Source: a virus. Taken from it: 47,529 nt of DNA. Under the pieces are notes generated by a model. It had not been told where the DNA came from and did no database searches. It saw only the letters and a program-made list of their open reading frames with translations. A program made the translations under genes and the position numbers. The stretch covers positions 1-47,529 of IMG/VR virus record IMGVR_UViG_3300009082_000007. One strand, given 5' to 3'. Position 1 is the stretch's first letter, and each line of letters begins with the position of its first letter. Positions 7,009 to 14,670 of the stretch are shown piece after piece.

Positions 7009-9442
7009 ATATGTCTTGGAGTTTGTTAGCTAATTCCTCCTCATCGTGGAATTCCCATCCAATGTTCTTCCAATCCTTGTAAGATCTACCAGCTTTTATT
7101 TCCACCTTCAGGTTGAAAGTTCGACCTTTCCAAGTGATTGGTTGTTCCATATTCCTTTTCACTAACATTAAAATTCTAGCATGTTGTGAAAGAGGGAGTC
7201 TGTGTGGGATCTGGAATTCTACAGAGTCATGAACTATATTAAGGAGGTACACGTCTGGCTCTGTGGATGAGAGGTACTCATATATGTATCGCCCACCCCA
7301 ATAGTTTGTGATGTGAGATTCAACGGACTGAGGAATAAATGCATATGCTTCTCTGTAAATCTGGTCGTCTAAGTCACCTAAGAATATCCTCTTATTTCCG
7401 AATGGGTCTGTGAGGCTTCTATGCTCAATCAACTCTTTCTTTACCCAATTCCAATATGGAATTATTCCAGGCGTGGAAATGTAGAAAGCTCTTACAATCT
7501 TTTGTGACTCATGCTCTTGAATTTCACAGAGATTAGCGAATGATCTAAATCCCATCCCATACTTCAAACAATGCCTAGCCTTCTTTCCCCAGAAGCGTTC
7601 ACTGAACTGACCGGAGCCTATAGCAGCAGATCCAGGTTCGTCACTAATAGCCTCATAAGGTTTGTTGAATATAGCTGACGCAGCTATTTTATGGAGGTCT
7701 AAATTCCGCTCTATAGCCTCGATGGTCATCTCATCATTGGAGATATTAGCTATGGTAACGTCATGGCTCTGCTTGAGATCCATAGAATATAAGTAGCATC
7801 CTTCATCTGGATGCATCATATTCTTAAATCTAGGATCCAAGTTCTGCATATTACCACCGGTACCGAATATAGTTTGGGAAGATGATAGTCTTCCATCGCC
7901 GGTACCTACCAGATTGTAAGATCCACGGACTTGATTGTCATCATCTATATTCATTTCTAGATAGGTGTCCTTGAACTTGTTAAGTCTACGGATCTCCAAA
8001 ATGGTTGCTGCTTCCGGTCTTCCAGGTCTGCTCTGAGTTCCACGTGCAAGTCGCTTCAAAGCATCCTTATCAACGGTTGTATTGTGTGTTGTTCGACTCT
8101 TATATGGATCTATCCCAAGAACTCCGTAGAAGTATTCCTTGAGTTGTTTGTGACTTCCAGGGTTTATATCGAATCCAACTTGGGTCTTTAGTTTTTGTGT
8201 AAGTTCAGCAACAGAAGTATCCACCTCCCGTATTGCCTCATCAATCAACCTTCTATCAATTCCAATACCATGATATTGGAGGAATATGGTGGTATTCGTG
8301 AGGGAAATCTTGTTTCTATACATCTTCCACATATCTTGTTCTTTCAATTCTCTCTCTAAAGACTTCCAAACCTCGATACAGACAGCACTATCAAGAGCGT
8401 TGTATCTCCAGAAATCCCGGTCATTGCCACCGATCTTTATATATTGCTTCCCTTCGTCTTTGTAGTATGGCTCGTTGGTGTAAATAGATGTGAGGAAGTC
8501 TAGTCCTTTTGGAAGGTCTGGGTATAGAATCCCATGAGCAACCATGGTGTCTTCCAAGTTGGCTGGAAGAATGCCGTACTTGCTGTAAAGAAAGTAGTTA
8601 TCAAAACCGGTAATGTTCTGACCAATTTTCTTTATATCCTTATTCTCCAGAATTTTAGTTATGAGAAGCCAGATATTAGTCTCTTCTTCCAAAGAATATC
8701 TATTCTTTAGACCTTCGGAGAAGGCTATACAAATGGATTGCTCTGGAGATGTAGCAAAGGAAATACAGCTAACCTCCCCACGGATAACCTCAATATCAAA
8801 AGCTACTTCCTTACAGATTTCAGGGCTTAAACCTGCAAGGAAGTTCATAACCTGGTCGTAGGTAGGTGCAAGGATTAACTCCCTTCTTGGACAGTTTATG
8901 AAGGGGGTGACGGACTCTCTTCCAACCTTTTCCAAGTCTGCAATGGTTATGAGTTGGTAGGTGGCAGTTCCACTCATCCTCTTCTCCCTCATTACAGCAG
9001 ATGGATGGATGGTTGGAATAACCTTCCGACCTGGAAGAAGTGTGGATTCTAATGTTGAACCACGATACTTCAGTATTCCAATCTTCCGTGTGAGTGCGAA
9101 TAGTGCAATCCCACCAAGAGCCACGATGACGTTGGCAGTGGATCTTTCAAGCTCATCCTTTAAAGAGTCCTCGTAGGCTTTATAGGCTGGAGTCATCTTC
9201 ACGGATGTGGGAGATAGTTTTAGGAACAAGGAGATATCGTTATTCGCAGGTCTTTCCTTAACAACATTAGTGATGTAGCAGCTAGACCGATTGAGCTTCG
9301 CGGCGTTTAGACATTCGTCTAGCATATGACCTGCAGGACCGACGAAGGGTTTGCCGACCTTTTCCTCAAATTGACCTGGGGCTTCTCCAACCAGAGCGAT
9401 CTTGGCAGAGAGGGAGCCCTCGGAGGGGATTAGGATTCTCAT
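7001..9442 (-). CDS. DNA polymerase I family (family A) with N-terminal uracil-DNA glycosylase domain
   Basis: 813 residues with three parts. Residues 1-170 resemble a family 4 uracil-DNA glycosylase: GEAPGQFEEKVGKPFVGPAG, TNVVKERPANN and TIHPSAVMREK. Residues 205-380 are a DnaQ-like 3'-5' exonuclease (AFDIEV, GQNITGFDNYFLY, YNALDSAVCIEVW). The rest is a family A polymerase: motif A SMDLKQSHDVTIANIS, motif B ARHCLKYGMGF, motif C IVHDSVEFQIP. This should be the replicative polymerase. A glycosylase-polymerase fusion is known in phage SPO1. The 5'-3' exonuclease of bacterial PolI is absent. The start lies 2 bases after the stop of the next upstream gene. Confidence 0.92.
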   Translation of the reverse strand: MRILIPSEGSLSAKIALVGEAPGQFEEKVGKPFVGPAGHMLDECLNAAKLNRSSCYITNVVKERPANNDISLFLKLSPTSVKMTPAYKAYEDSLKDELERSTANVIVALGGIALFALTRKIGILKYRGSTLESTLLPGRKVIPTIHPSAVMREKRMSGTATYQLITIADLEKVGRESVTPFINCPRRELILAPTYDQVMNFLAGLSPEICKEVAFDIEVIRGEVSCISFATSPEQSICIAFSEGLKNRYSLEEETNIWLLITKILENKDIKKIGQNITGFDNYFLYSKYGILPANLEDTMVAHGILYPDLPKGLDFLTSIYTNEPYYKDEGKQYIKIGGNDRDFWRYNALDSAVCIEVWKSLERELKEQDMWKMYRNKISLTNTTIFLQYHGIGIDRRLIDEAIREVDTSVAELTQKLKTQVGFDINPGSHKQLKEYFYGVLGIDPYKSRTTHNTTVDKDALKRLARGTQSRPGRPEAATILEIRRLNKFKDTYLEMNIDDDNQVRGSYNLVGTGDGRLSSSQTIFGTGGNMQNLDPRFKNMMHPDEGCYLYSMDLKQSHDVTIANISNDEMTIEAIERNLDLHKIAASAIFNKPYEAISDEPGSAAIGSGQFSERFWGKKARHCLKYGMGFRSFANLCEIQEHESQKIVRAFYISTPGIIPYWNWVKKELIEHRSLTDPFGNKRIFLGDLDDQIYREAYAFIPQSVESHITNYWGGRYIYEYLSSTEPDVYLLNIVHDSVEFQIPHRLPLSQHARILMLVKRNMEQPITWKGRTFNLKVEIKAGRSYKDWKNIGWEFHDEEELANKLQDIYA

Positions 9443-9444
9443 AT

Positions 9445-9660
9445 TTATCTCAAGTTACAGTTTTCTGCTAGATTATGATCTCTAGCATATTCAGCCTGCC
9501 TCTTTGTTTTGTAGAGGTTGCTCGGGTCAGTAAAGTATCTAGGAGATAAGAAGCTGAAGTCATAGATAAGACAATCACCTGTGATACCTACTCTTACTAG
9601 ATGTACTGGATATACATCTTTAGAATTACTGACATACCATCTCAGTGAAGGAAATTTCAT
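9445..9660 (-). CDS. Small hypothetical protein
   Basis: 71 residues starting MKFPSLRWYVSNSKDVYPVHLV. The region looks beta-rich, with a C-terminal KTKRQAEYARDHN helix. The frame extends further upstream, but that part overlaps the end of the ParB-methyltransferase gene; ATG at 9660, 13 bases after that gene's stop, is the better start. It ends 2 bases before the polymerase start. Not recognised; being sandwiched between the polymerase and the ParB-methyltransferase implies co-expression with replication genes. Confidence 0.65.
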   Translation of the reverse strand: MKFPSLRWYVSNSKDVYPVHLVRVGITGDCLIYDFSFLSPRYFTDPSNLYKTKRQAEYARDHNLAENCNLR

Positions 9661-9673
9661 AGCATTCCCATTT

Positions 9674-11023
9674 TTACGAATAAGATTTGTAGTTCGGTGG
9701 TTTGCCAGCCACAACTCTCTGCACAAACGCATCCTTATATTGCTGACTATTATCCCAGCCAATCCCAATCATACCAAGGTTTGCAGCTGCAAGAAGGGTG
9801 TTACCAGAACCACAGAATGGGACGGCAACTTTTATCTTACTGGATGGATTTGCAAAGGTTTGCAGAATACACTCTATCATTTCGATCGGTCTTTCTGCAG
9901 GATGCACTTTGAATTGGGGTGGAACCATGTTGTAGAGGAATGTATTCTTCATCCCTTGCTTGTTGATTTTGGAGTTGGCTTTCCTAGCGTAGAAGAAAGA
10001 CTCATAACAAGATGCAAGGAGTGTGTCCGGACGGTTGGTCTGACCTTGAGGTTTAACCCAGATTCCGGGTGTTCGACAGACTATAAGACCATGGTTCTCT
10101 ATAGCTGTCTTTATCATTTCGTAGTATTGTACAGCAAACCAGAGTATTAACCAGCCATCTTCGGAGAGTTTGGTGCTGGCTATGGATAGTAATCTATCTA
10201 TAAATTCTGAGTAGTCACTCTCCTCAACCTCCTCATAGGTTGTTATGTTTTGCACTCCAGCTGATGTCTGAGATTTTTTGTTGTGAAGAAGGTCTATTCC
10301 ATAGGGAGGATCAATCTCCAAAATGTTTATAGATTTATCCTCTACAGAAGAAAGACCTTCGAAGGCATCTCCAATGTTGAAGGCTTCCATGAGATCTTTA
10401 TGGACTTTTGGTATGTAACCAGCCTCGACTCTCTTTCTATTCTCAGATGCCTCTATTATCTTATTAGCTGCTCGGAGGACTTTAATGGCATCTTTATCTG
10501 TTTTCACCCTACTCAATGCTTGCTTCATTTCTGGAGATTCCTCCATAGCAGTTGCTAGCATGACATGAGTAGCTATTTGTTGGTGGCTCTTCCCAAGAAG
10601 TTTGGCTGTATCTCGAAGGCTGTGACCTGGAGCGCCTGGAGCTTTGGAGACCTTTGGACCTCCGGCTCTAGCCATGTAAAGATCATGGATAGCCTTCTCC
10701 AGTTTCCATCTTTCATGAAGGGATAGATCTTTACGATCTATATTCTCCGAAAGTTCCACTTCCTTCTCATCAACTTCAGTAAGGTCTCCTGGGAAGACTC
10801 TAGCTGGTATAGTTTCCATGACTAGTCTTTTGCAAGCAGCCAGACGACGACCACCGGCGAGGAGAAGGTATTTACCCCCAGAAAGTTCTTTAACAGCAAT
10901 AGGCTGGATTAGACCTCTAACCCGAATCTTTTCCGTGAGGTCTTTGATGTCTGCGTAGTCTTCTCTAGCCCTATCCGCTACGATGATGTTGGATATCTTA
11001 ATGATATCTACTAAGTTGGACAT
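9674..11023 (-). CDS. ParB-like domain fused to a DNA methyltransferase
   Basis: 449 residues. The N-terminal part is ParB/Spo0J-like: RGLIQPIAVKELSGGKYLLLAGGRRLAACKRL (quoted in parts: LIQPIAVKE, LLAGGRRLAACKRL), then an HTH-like region with LRDTAKLLGKSHQQIATHV. The C-terminal half is an amino-methyltransferase: EIDPPYGIDLL (catalytic DPPY), WLILWFAVQYYEMIK, and the SAM loop VAVPFCGSGNTLLAAANLG followed by IGWDN. Such fusions are common in phages and mobile elements. The expected Asp of the DPFxGSG loop is replaced (AVPFCGSG), while GSG is intact. It may methylate phage DNA at sites the ParB part binds. It lies 2 bases before the next gene's end, in one operon with the polymerase. Confidence 0.87.
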   Translation of the reverse strand: MSNLVDIIKISNIIVADRAREDYADIKDLTEKIRVRGLIQPIAVKELSGGKYLLLAGGRRLAACKRLVMETIPARVFPGDLTEVDEKEVELSENIDRKDLSLHERWKLEKAIHDLYMARAGGPKVSKAPGAPGHSLRDTAKLLGKSHQQIATHVMLATAMEESPEMKQALSRVKTDKDAIKVLRAANKIIEASENRKRVEAGYIPKVHKDLMEAFNIGDAFEGLSSVEDKSINILEIDPPYGIDLLHNKKSQTSAGVQNITTYEEVEESDYSEFIDRLLSIASTKLSEDGWLILWFAVQYYEMIKTAIENHGLIVCRTPGIWVKPQGQTNRPDTLLASCYESFFYARKANSKINKQGMKNTFLYNMVPPQFKVHPAERPIEMIECILQTFANPSSKIKVAVPFCGSGNTLLAAANLGMIGIGWDNSQQYKDAFVQRVVAGKPPNYKSYS

Positions 11024-11025
11024 AG

Positions 11026-11253
11026 TTAAAATCCTTTTTCTTTCAGTGCAGTAAACAATTTAAGCTTCTCCTGAGGGGAGAGCTTGCCTACTAGACTGTC
11101 AAGCTTCTTTGCTGGAGGTACTCTTGAAGCTACAGATGCAGATCTTACAGTTGGGATCTGTCTCTGCAGACGTATTTTACCCACGATCTCGGTAAATATA
11201 TTTCTGTCAAGATCAAGTGGGCTAGGCTTTAGCTTCCTTAAAATCTCTAACAC
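11026..11253 (-). CDS. Small hypothetical protein with amphipathic C-terminus
   Basis: 75 residues. Basic N-terminal half with an Ala/Val/Ser-rich middle and the C-terminal helix VGKLSPQEKLKLFTALKEKGF, which resembles the C-termini of two other proteins in this genome (genes ending at 19202 and 23787). It overlaps the upstream gene by 32 bases and ends 2 bases before the ParB-methyltransferase start. Function unknown. Confidence 0.65.
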   Translation of the reverse strand: MLEILRKLKPSPLDLDRNIFTEIVGKIRLQRQIPTVRSASVASRVPPAKKLDSLVGKLSPQEKLKLFTALKEKGF

Positions 11254-11596
11254 TTAATCCTCTGTTTTTAACCCACAAGAGAAACCTGTGGACGGATGCA
11301 AGTTCTTGCTGGCTCACGTCGGGACAGATGTCCTCATACATTCTGTAAAGGAAGAAGATCCAATCAATAGGGTTTGCTATGAAGTCCCCACCGGATAACT
11401 TCATGGTAAGGATATTATATATGATTGTCCTTGGATCTTCTTTCATTTCTGCAATCATGGAATCCACGATGGCAGAGAATATAGGGCGAATGAAGCCAGT
11501 CGGAATTAGTTTGTTCAAAGCAGATTTCTGCTCTGTGGAAAGCTCCACTGTGAGGCGGGGCTTTAGGTCTGTAAAGTGTGGTTTGTCTTTGTTCAT
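11222..11596 (-). CDS. Hypothetical protein
   Basis: 124 residues. It starts MNKDKPHFTDLKPRLTVELS, like a short DNA-binding or ribbon-helix-helix-type N-terminus (strand, then STEQKSALNKLIP helix), followed by a mainly helical body rich in aromatic residues (DWIFFLYRMYEDI). No catalytic motif seen. It is in the replication operon, upstream of the ParB-methyltransferase. A regulatory or DNA-binding role is possible but not supported by a named family. Confidence 0.68.
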   Translation of the reverse strand: MNKDKPHFTDLKPRLTVELSTEQKSALNKLIPTGFIRPIFSAIVDSMIAEMKEDPRTIIYNILTMKLSGGDFIANPIDWIFFLYRMYEDICPDVSQQELASVHRFLLWVKNRGLSVRDFKEAKA

Positions 11597-11601
11597 TCTA
11601 T

Positions 11602-11964
11602 TTATCCTTTGTTAAACGGTGATAACCAGGGAAGGCAGCGGAAGATTATCTTGTCCAATAAGGACATATTCTTCCACCACCACTTCTGTGGCTCTTTATT
11701 ATGTATGTAATCAATGAAGGAACGTCGTATCTTCCCACCCTCTAAGTCTGTACCTATAATAGGATCGGGATCGTCTGAATGTAGAGGCTCGGAGAACCAG
11801 GGAAATAACTTATCTTTATTTGCCTCTAACCATTCATGCCCCTCCAAACACCAAAATATAGGGGCTTTACCTGTTTTGGCTTCGTGTAGGTATTCTGGTC
11901 TTGCCTCTTGGATGAAGCCCATTATACCTCTAAACTTCTTTTTCTTTTTCTTTCTCCAGAACAT
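11602..11964 (-). CDS. Hypothetical basic, Trp-rich protein
   Basis: 120 residues starting MFWRKKKKKKFRGIMGF. A run of lysines at the N-terminus is followed by a Trp-rich body (HEWLEANKDKLFPWFSEPL, QKWWWKNMSLL). The ATG overlaps the stop of the upstream nucleotidase in the arrangement TGATG, so it is coupled to it. The Lys run and the amphipathic C-terminus could suit membrane or nucleic-acid contact; no family recognised. Confidence 0.65.
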   Translation of the reverse strand: MFWRKKKKKKFRGIMGFIQEARPEYLHEAKTGKAPIFWCLEGHEWLEANKDKLFPWFSEPLHSDDPDPIIGTDLEGGKIRRSFIDYIHNKEPQKWWWKNMSLLDKIIFRCLPWLSPFNKG

Positions 11965-12584
11965 CAATGTATTATCCTACTTTGCTCTGCTACAAACTTT
12001 ATATCTCCCACAGAAGCCGGCTGTATTTTGGTTACGCCCACTTGAAGGAAGATATCCATTATGATAGATAACGGATCTTCGTGGTAACCAAGAGAGTTCC
12101 ATGGCTGTGGAAATAGAATAGACATGCAAAGACCTTTGGCTACGTTTGCAAACATCTGACATTGTTGTTCTGAGTCATCGATCAAAATGGATCCAGGTAC
12201 TGCAGCAAGATGTTTTACAGGGCTGAAGAGATAATTCCGAAGAAGTTCTCCTTCGCCGGAAAATCCCTGTAGCCATTCTAACTTCCCTTGTAAAGCAGAT
12301 GGATTTCGTGGAGGGGAAGAACAGAATACTACACCTCCATAACCTTTCAGAAGTTTATAAAAGTCCTGTGCCCATGGGTATGGTTCTAGTGTAGACCAGA
12401 ACATAGAACCTTCACTGTATATTTTGCTCCAGAAAGTGCCAGAGGAGACACCAAGGACTTGGTGAATTTCCTTCTTATCTGGAGGCCAGGTTGTTGGGTC
12501 GTATTCTTTATCGAAGAGTTTGAAAGCTCCTCCAACGAAGTCTGCAAGGACACCATCCATATCGAGGTAGAATAGAAGGCTCAT
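11964..12584 (-). CDS. HAD-superfamily 5'(3')-deoxyribonucleotidase-like phosphatase
   Basis: 206 residues. Motif I FYLDMDGVLADF at residues 5-16 gives the nucleophile and acid/base aspartates; CSSPP (about residue 89) fits motif II; SILIDDSEQQC (about residue 132) fits the motif IV Asp pair. This matches phage 5'(3')-deoxyribonucleotidases, which dephosphorylate dNMPs. In the cell it would act on the nucleotide pool during phage replication. The start overlaps the upstream gene's stop by 4 bases (ATGA). Confidence 0.82.
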   Translation of the reverse strand: MSLLFYLDMDGVLADFVGGAFKLFDKEYDPTTWPPDKKEIHQVLGVSSGTFWSKIYSEGSMFWSTLEPYPWAQDFYKLLKGYGGVVFCSSPPRNPSALQGKLEWLQGFSGEGELLRNYLFSPVKHLAAVPGSILIDDSEQQCQMFANVAKGLCMSILFPQPWNSLGYHEDPLSIIMDIFLQVGVTKIQPASVGDIKFVAEQSRIIH

Positions 12585-12853
12585 CTGTTGCCCTCCAAAT
12601 GCTTGTAAGCGCGGTCAAGCCAAACGCTTACTTCAGTGTCAAAGGCTGAATAATTGAAGTCACACCTTACTGAAGTGCGCATTCTGATAACTAACTGATA
12701 GCCCTCCTTCAGCAACTCCTCCGCTGTCGGGACTGGTGTGGGTGGGAGCTTGTCAATCACCCACATTTCAACTTTATGGAGTTGACCTCCCACACGACAG
12801 AGTTTTTCAGCCTCTTCTAAATCAACCTCATCCCCAATATTGTAATCCTCCAT
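12581..12853 (-). CDS. Hypothetical protein
   Basis: 90 residues, acidic N-terminus (MEDYNIGDEVDLEEAEKL), then a mixed domain with a strand VEMWVIDKLPPTPVPTAEELL and LVIRMRTSVRCDFNYSAF. It overlaps its neighbours on both sides by 1-4 bases. Not recognised. Confidence 0.65.
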   Translation of the reverse strand: MEDYNIGDEVDLEEAEKLCRVGGQLHKVEMWVIDKLPPTPVPTAEELLKEGYQLVIRMRTSVRCDFNYSAFDTEVSVWLDRAYKHLEGNR

Positions 12854-13089
12854 TAGTCTTGCGCCTCCGGTTTTGTGTATTCTTCTAATTCTTCTATAAT
12901 ACTTTTGCCAGAAGCTAATAATGGCTCTCCATCTTCGCCTCTTGCTACCACCCAGTCAACTCCTATTCCCTCTACTCTCTTATTGCAATAGGAGTCTCTC
13001 CCAAAGTTGCCCCCACAAAAGCCGTATAGAATAGTACCTATTCTAATCACTGTGTTACTCCTTTCTAAATATGGAATCATAAGATTCAT
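12853..13089 (-). CDS. Small hypothetical protein
   Basis: 78 residues. The centre reads YGFCGGNFGRDSYCNKRVEGIGVDWVVAR, a pattern I have seen in short uncharacterised phage proteins. The C-terminal part ends in an acidic helix. Overlaps its neighbours by 1-4 bases in a tight operon. Function unknown. Confidence 0.65.
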   Translation of the reverse strand: MNLMIPYLERSNTVIRIGTILYGFCGGNFGRDSYCNKRVEGIGVDWVVARGEDGEPLLASGKSIIEELEEYTKPEAQD

Positions 13090-13304
13090 TTTTCCAGCAC
13101 CCCCACTTTATTCTCGTCCAGTTTCCAATCTCCGCACCAGTCATCCATGAATACAACTGGATAACCCTGCGTGGTAGGGGCGTGTCTTCTACAACGTCCT
13201 ACTTTCCGTGGTGTCTCATTCACCACTTTCTTCTTCTCGCACACAAACTGGCAAGTAGAACAAACCCTGTTTGTGGAGCGGTCTGACCAATTATCCTTGC
13301 TCAT
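13086..13304 (-). CDS. Small zinc-ribbon-like protein
   Basis: 72 residues. CSTCQFVC and later CRRHAPTTQG plus DDWCGDWKL give four to five cysteines placed as in a widespread small protein of phages and bacteria that probably binds zinc. ATG at 13304 is chosen because AAAGGAG lies 7 bases upstream; an in-frame TTG at 13331 lies at the edge of the palindromic repeat and lacks a ribosome binding site. First gene after the repeat at 13331-13360. Confidence 0.7.
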   Translation of the reverse strand: MSKDNWSDRSTNRVCSTCQFVCEKKKVVNETPRKVGRCRRHAPTTQGYPVVFMDDWCGDWKLDENKVGVLEK

Positions 13305-13330
13305 CGGATTTCTCCTTTCTATTTTAACCA

Positions 13331-13360
13331 ATCCCTATGGTCAATTATTGACCATAGCAT
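13331..13360 (-). repeat. 31-bp palindrome family, copy 1
   Basis: Contains a 23-bp perfect palindrome, CTATGGTCAAT around a central base, at 13335-13357. The outer arms are imperfect here (ATCCC against GCAT). It lies 26 bases upstream of the ATG at 13304 and immediately downstream of the tRNA-like gene. Seven related copies occur at 20629, 22901, 24890, 26062, 32438, 38664 and 43283. Confidence 0.85.
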
Positions 13361-13362
13361 TT

Positions 13363-13430
13363 GAAGGTTGCCGGGGTTTGAACCCGGAAGCATCCACTAT
13401 TCCGTGCTAGGAAATAGTTATGCCAACCTA
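13363..13430 (-). tRNA. tRNA-like gene without a D-arm
   Basis: Reading leftward there is a T-arm, CCGGG-TTCAAAC-CCCGG, closed by an acceptor stem TAGGTTG/CAACCTT (six pairs, one end mismatch). Between them only one arm fits: a 7-bp stem CTATTTC/GGAATAG with a 7-base loop CTAGCAC (U33- and A37-like positions; anticodon would be AGC), extended by GCAT/ATGC. No D-arm can be drawn and CCA is not encoded. It may be a degenerate tRNA or a tRNA mimic. It fills the gap between two protein genes of the same operon. Confidence 0.42.
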
Positions 13431-13441
13431 CCATCTCCGAA

Positions 13442-13834
13442 TTACGGAAGTAGCACCTTCCGAACTGTGTTACGGAGACCATCCTCAGTTTCACGGAGAC
13501 CAAGAAGGACACTTGCGGAGTGACCCTGTGCGGAGTCAATGTCTACAGAGTCTCCTTCCATGTTCACACCGAACGCCGTGCAGAATTCCGTGATCTTCCA
13601 GCGGGATTCATTCGCCTGCTTCGGTGTGTCTTCTGGCTTTGGAATCCACAGCGTGTAGAATACACTCATGGAGTTTGCAACTGTGGGGACTTCCAAAATG
13701 ACTTGAAGACGAGGGGAAGACTGCTTCCCAGAATCTTCATAAGTCATTCTTGAAATCACTGCCTCGTACTGCCCTTCAGGGAGGGCTTCTGGTTTGACTG
13801 CGTCGACCAGACCTTGGACTTTAACGAAACTCAT
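13442..13834 (-). CDS. DUF669-like single-stranded DNA-binding protein
   Basis: 130 residues. The layout, LPEGQYEAVISRMTYEDSG then a beta-rich core (PRLQVILEVP, VFYTLWIPKPED) with WKITEFCTAFG, fits the DUF669/phage ssDNA-binding family that accompanies Sak4-type recombinases. It lies 3 bases after the Sak4-like gene. Expected to coat ssDNA in replication and annealing. The assignment rests on motif feel and context; an OB-fold check would settle it. Confidence 0.68.
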   Translation of the reverse strand: MSFVKVQGLVDAVKPEALPEGQYEAVISRMTYEDSGKQSSPRLQVILEVPTVANSMSVFYTLWIPKPEDTPKQANESRWKITEFCTAFGVNMEGDSVDIDSAQGHSASVLLGLRETEDGLRNTVRKVLLP

Positions 13835-13837
13835 TCG

Positions 13838-14653
13838 TTACTCCTTTTTTGTTTGGTTTGTTTGGTTTGTTGTATCACTATTGGTTTTCAATAGTTCCTT
13901 CATTAAAGGTTTATCCTCGTAAGGATAACCTGCTTTCTTCAGAAGTTCTTTGAAGTCTGGTACCTCCACTGCTTTGAAAAGACCATCCGCACCCATCCGG
14001 GTTCTTGCCTTGTAGTAGCCATCATTCCTCGTGAGGAGTTCATATTTAGCGTTGTCTCCACCTCCTTGGATACGAAGGACGTAGACCTCACTAAATAGCC
14101 CAGGAATCCAGAACTTTACACGACCAGGTGTGTACATATAAGCACTGGCAACCCCAGTAACATCATTCCGTATGATTTCGATGTGAGATGTTAGAACAAC
14201 ATGGCAAGGCAGACCCATTAAACTATCAACAATTTCCCTTAGAGTATCACTCCACTTCTGCCAGTCATTGGAGACAGAAGACAGAAGAGCTATAGAGAAG
14301 GTGGTGAAACTATCTATGAAGTAAGTTCCAATGTTGTTGAAGAAGCCCTCTCTTTCATATGTAGACATGAGAGTAGTCCATTTGTTGAAGAGGTCTCCAG
14401 GTCTTCCTCGCCACTTCCTGTACTCGAAGGAATTGTCTACAATAATTCTTCCTTCACTTATTCCTCTCCTTAAAGTTTGTTCTCCGTGAGGGTCGAACAT
14501 ATGGCAGAGGACTGGAGCTGGGCAAGTGTCTGCAAAGCGGGTCTTTCCAGTTCCAAATTCTCCTTGGAGAAGGGTTGTAACCTTGTCCTTCTTCAGGTCA
14601 GCGTCATATATGGATTGTATGCGCTGGAGTTCTACTAACGGCACAAGTGGCAT
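13838..14653 (-). CDS. Sak4-like RecA-fold ATPase (AAA_24), single-strand annealing recombinase
   Basis: 271 residues. Walker A GEFGTGKTRFA around residue 32; a Walker B-like TYFIDSFTTFS around residue 107; LPCHVVLTSHIEII around residue 147 as sensor strand. This pattern is that of phage Sak4/AAA_24 nucleotide-binding proteins, RecA-like ATPases in single-strand annealing. The C-terminal tail is Lys/Thr/Asn-rich (TNSDTTNQTNQTKKE). Lies between the Cas4/RecB-like nuclease and the ssDNA-binding protein: a complete recombination cassette. Confidence 0.82.
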   Translation of the reverse strand: MPLVPLVELQRIQSIYDADLKKDKVTTLLQGEFGTGKTRFADTCPAPVLCHMFDPHGEQTLRRGISEGRIIVDNSFEYRKWRGRPGDLFNKWTTLMSTYEREGFFNNIGTYFIDSFTTFSIALLSSVSNDWQKWSDTLREIVDSLMGLPCHVVLTSHIEIIRNDVTGVASAYMYTPGRVKFWIPGLFSEVYVLRIQGGGDNAKYELLTRNDGYYKARTRMGADGLFKAVEVPDFKELLKKAGYPYEDKPLMKELLKTNSDTTNQTNQTKKE

Positions 14654-14670
14654 GGATTTTTTCCTTATGT

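Noticed and set aside
9581-10150. 189-codon plus-strand frame
   Set aside because: Antisense to the ParB-methyltransferase fusion, whose motifs are clear.
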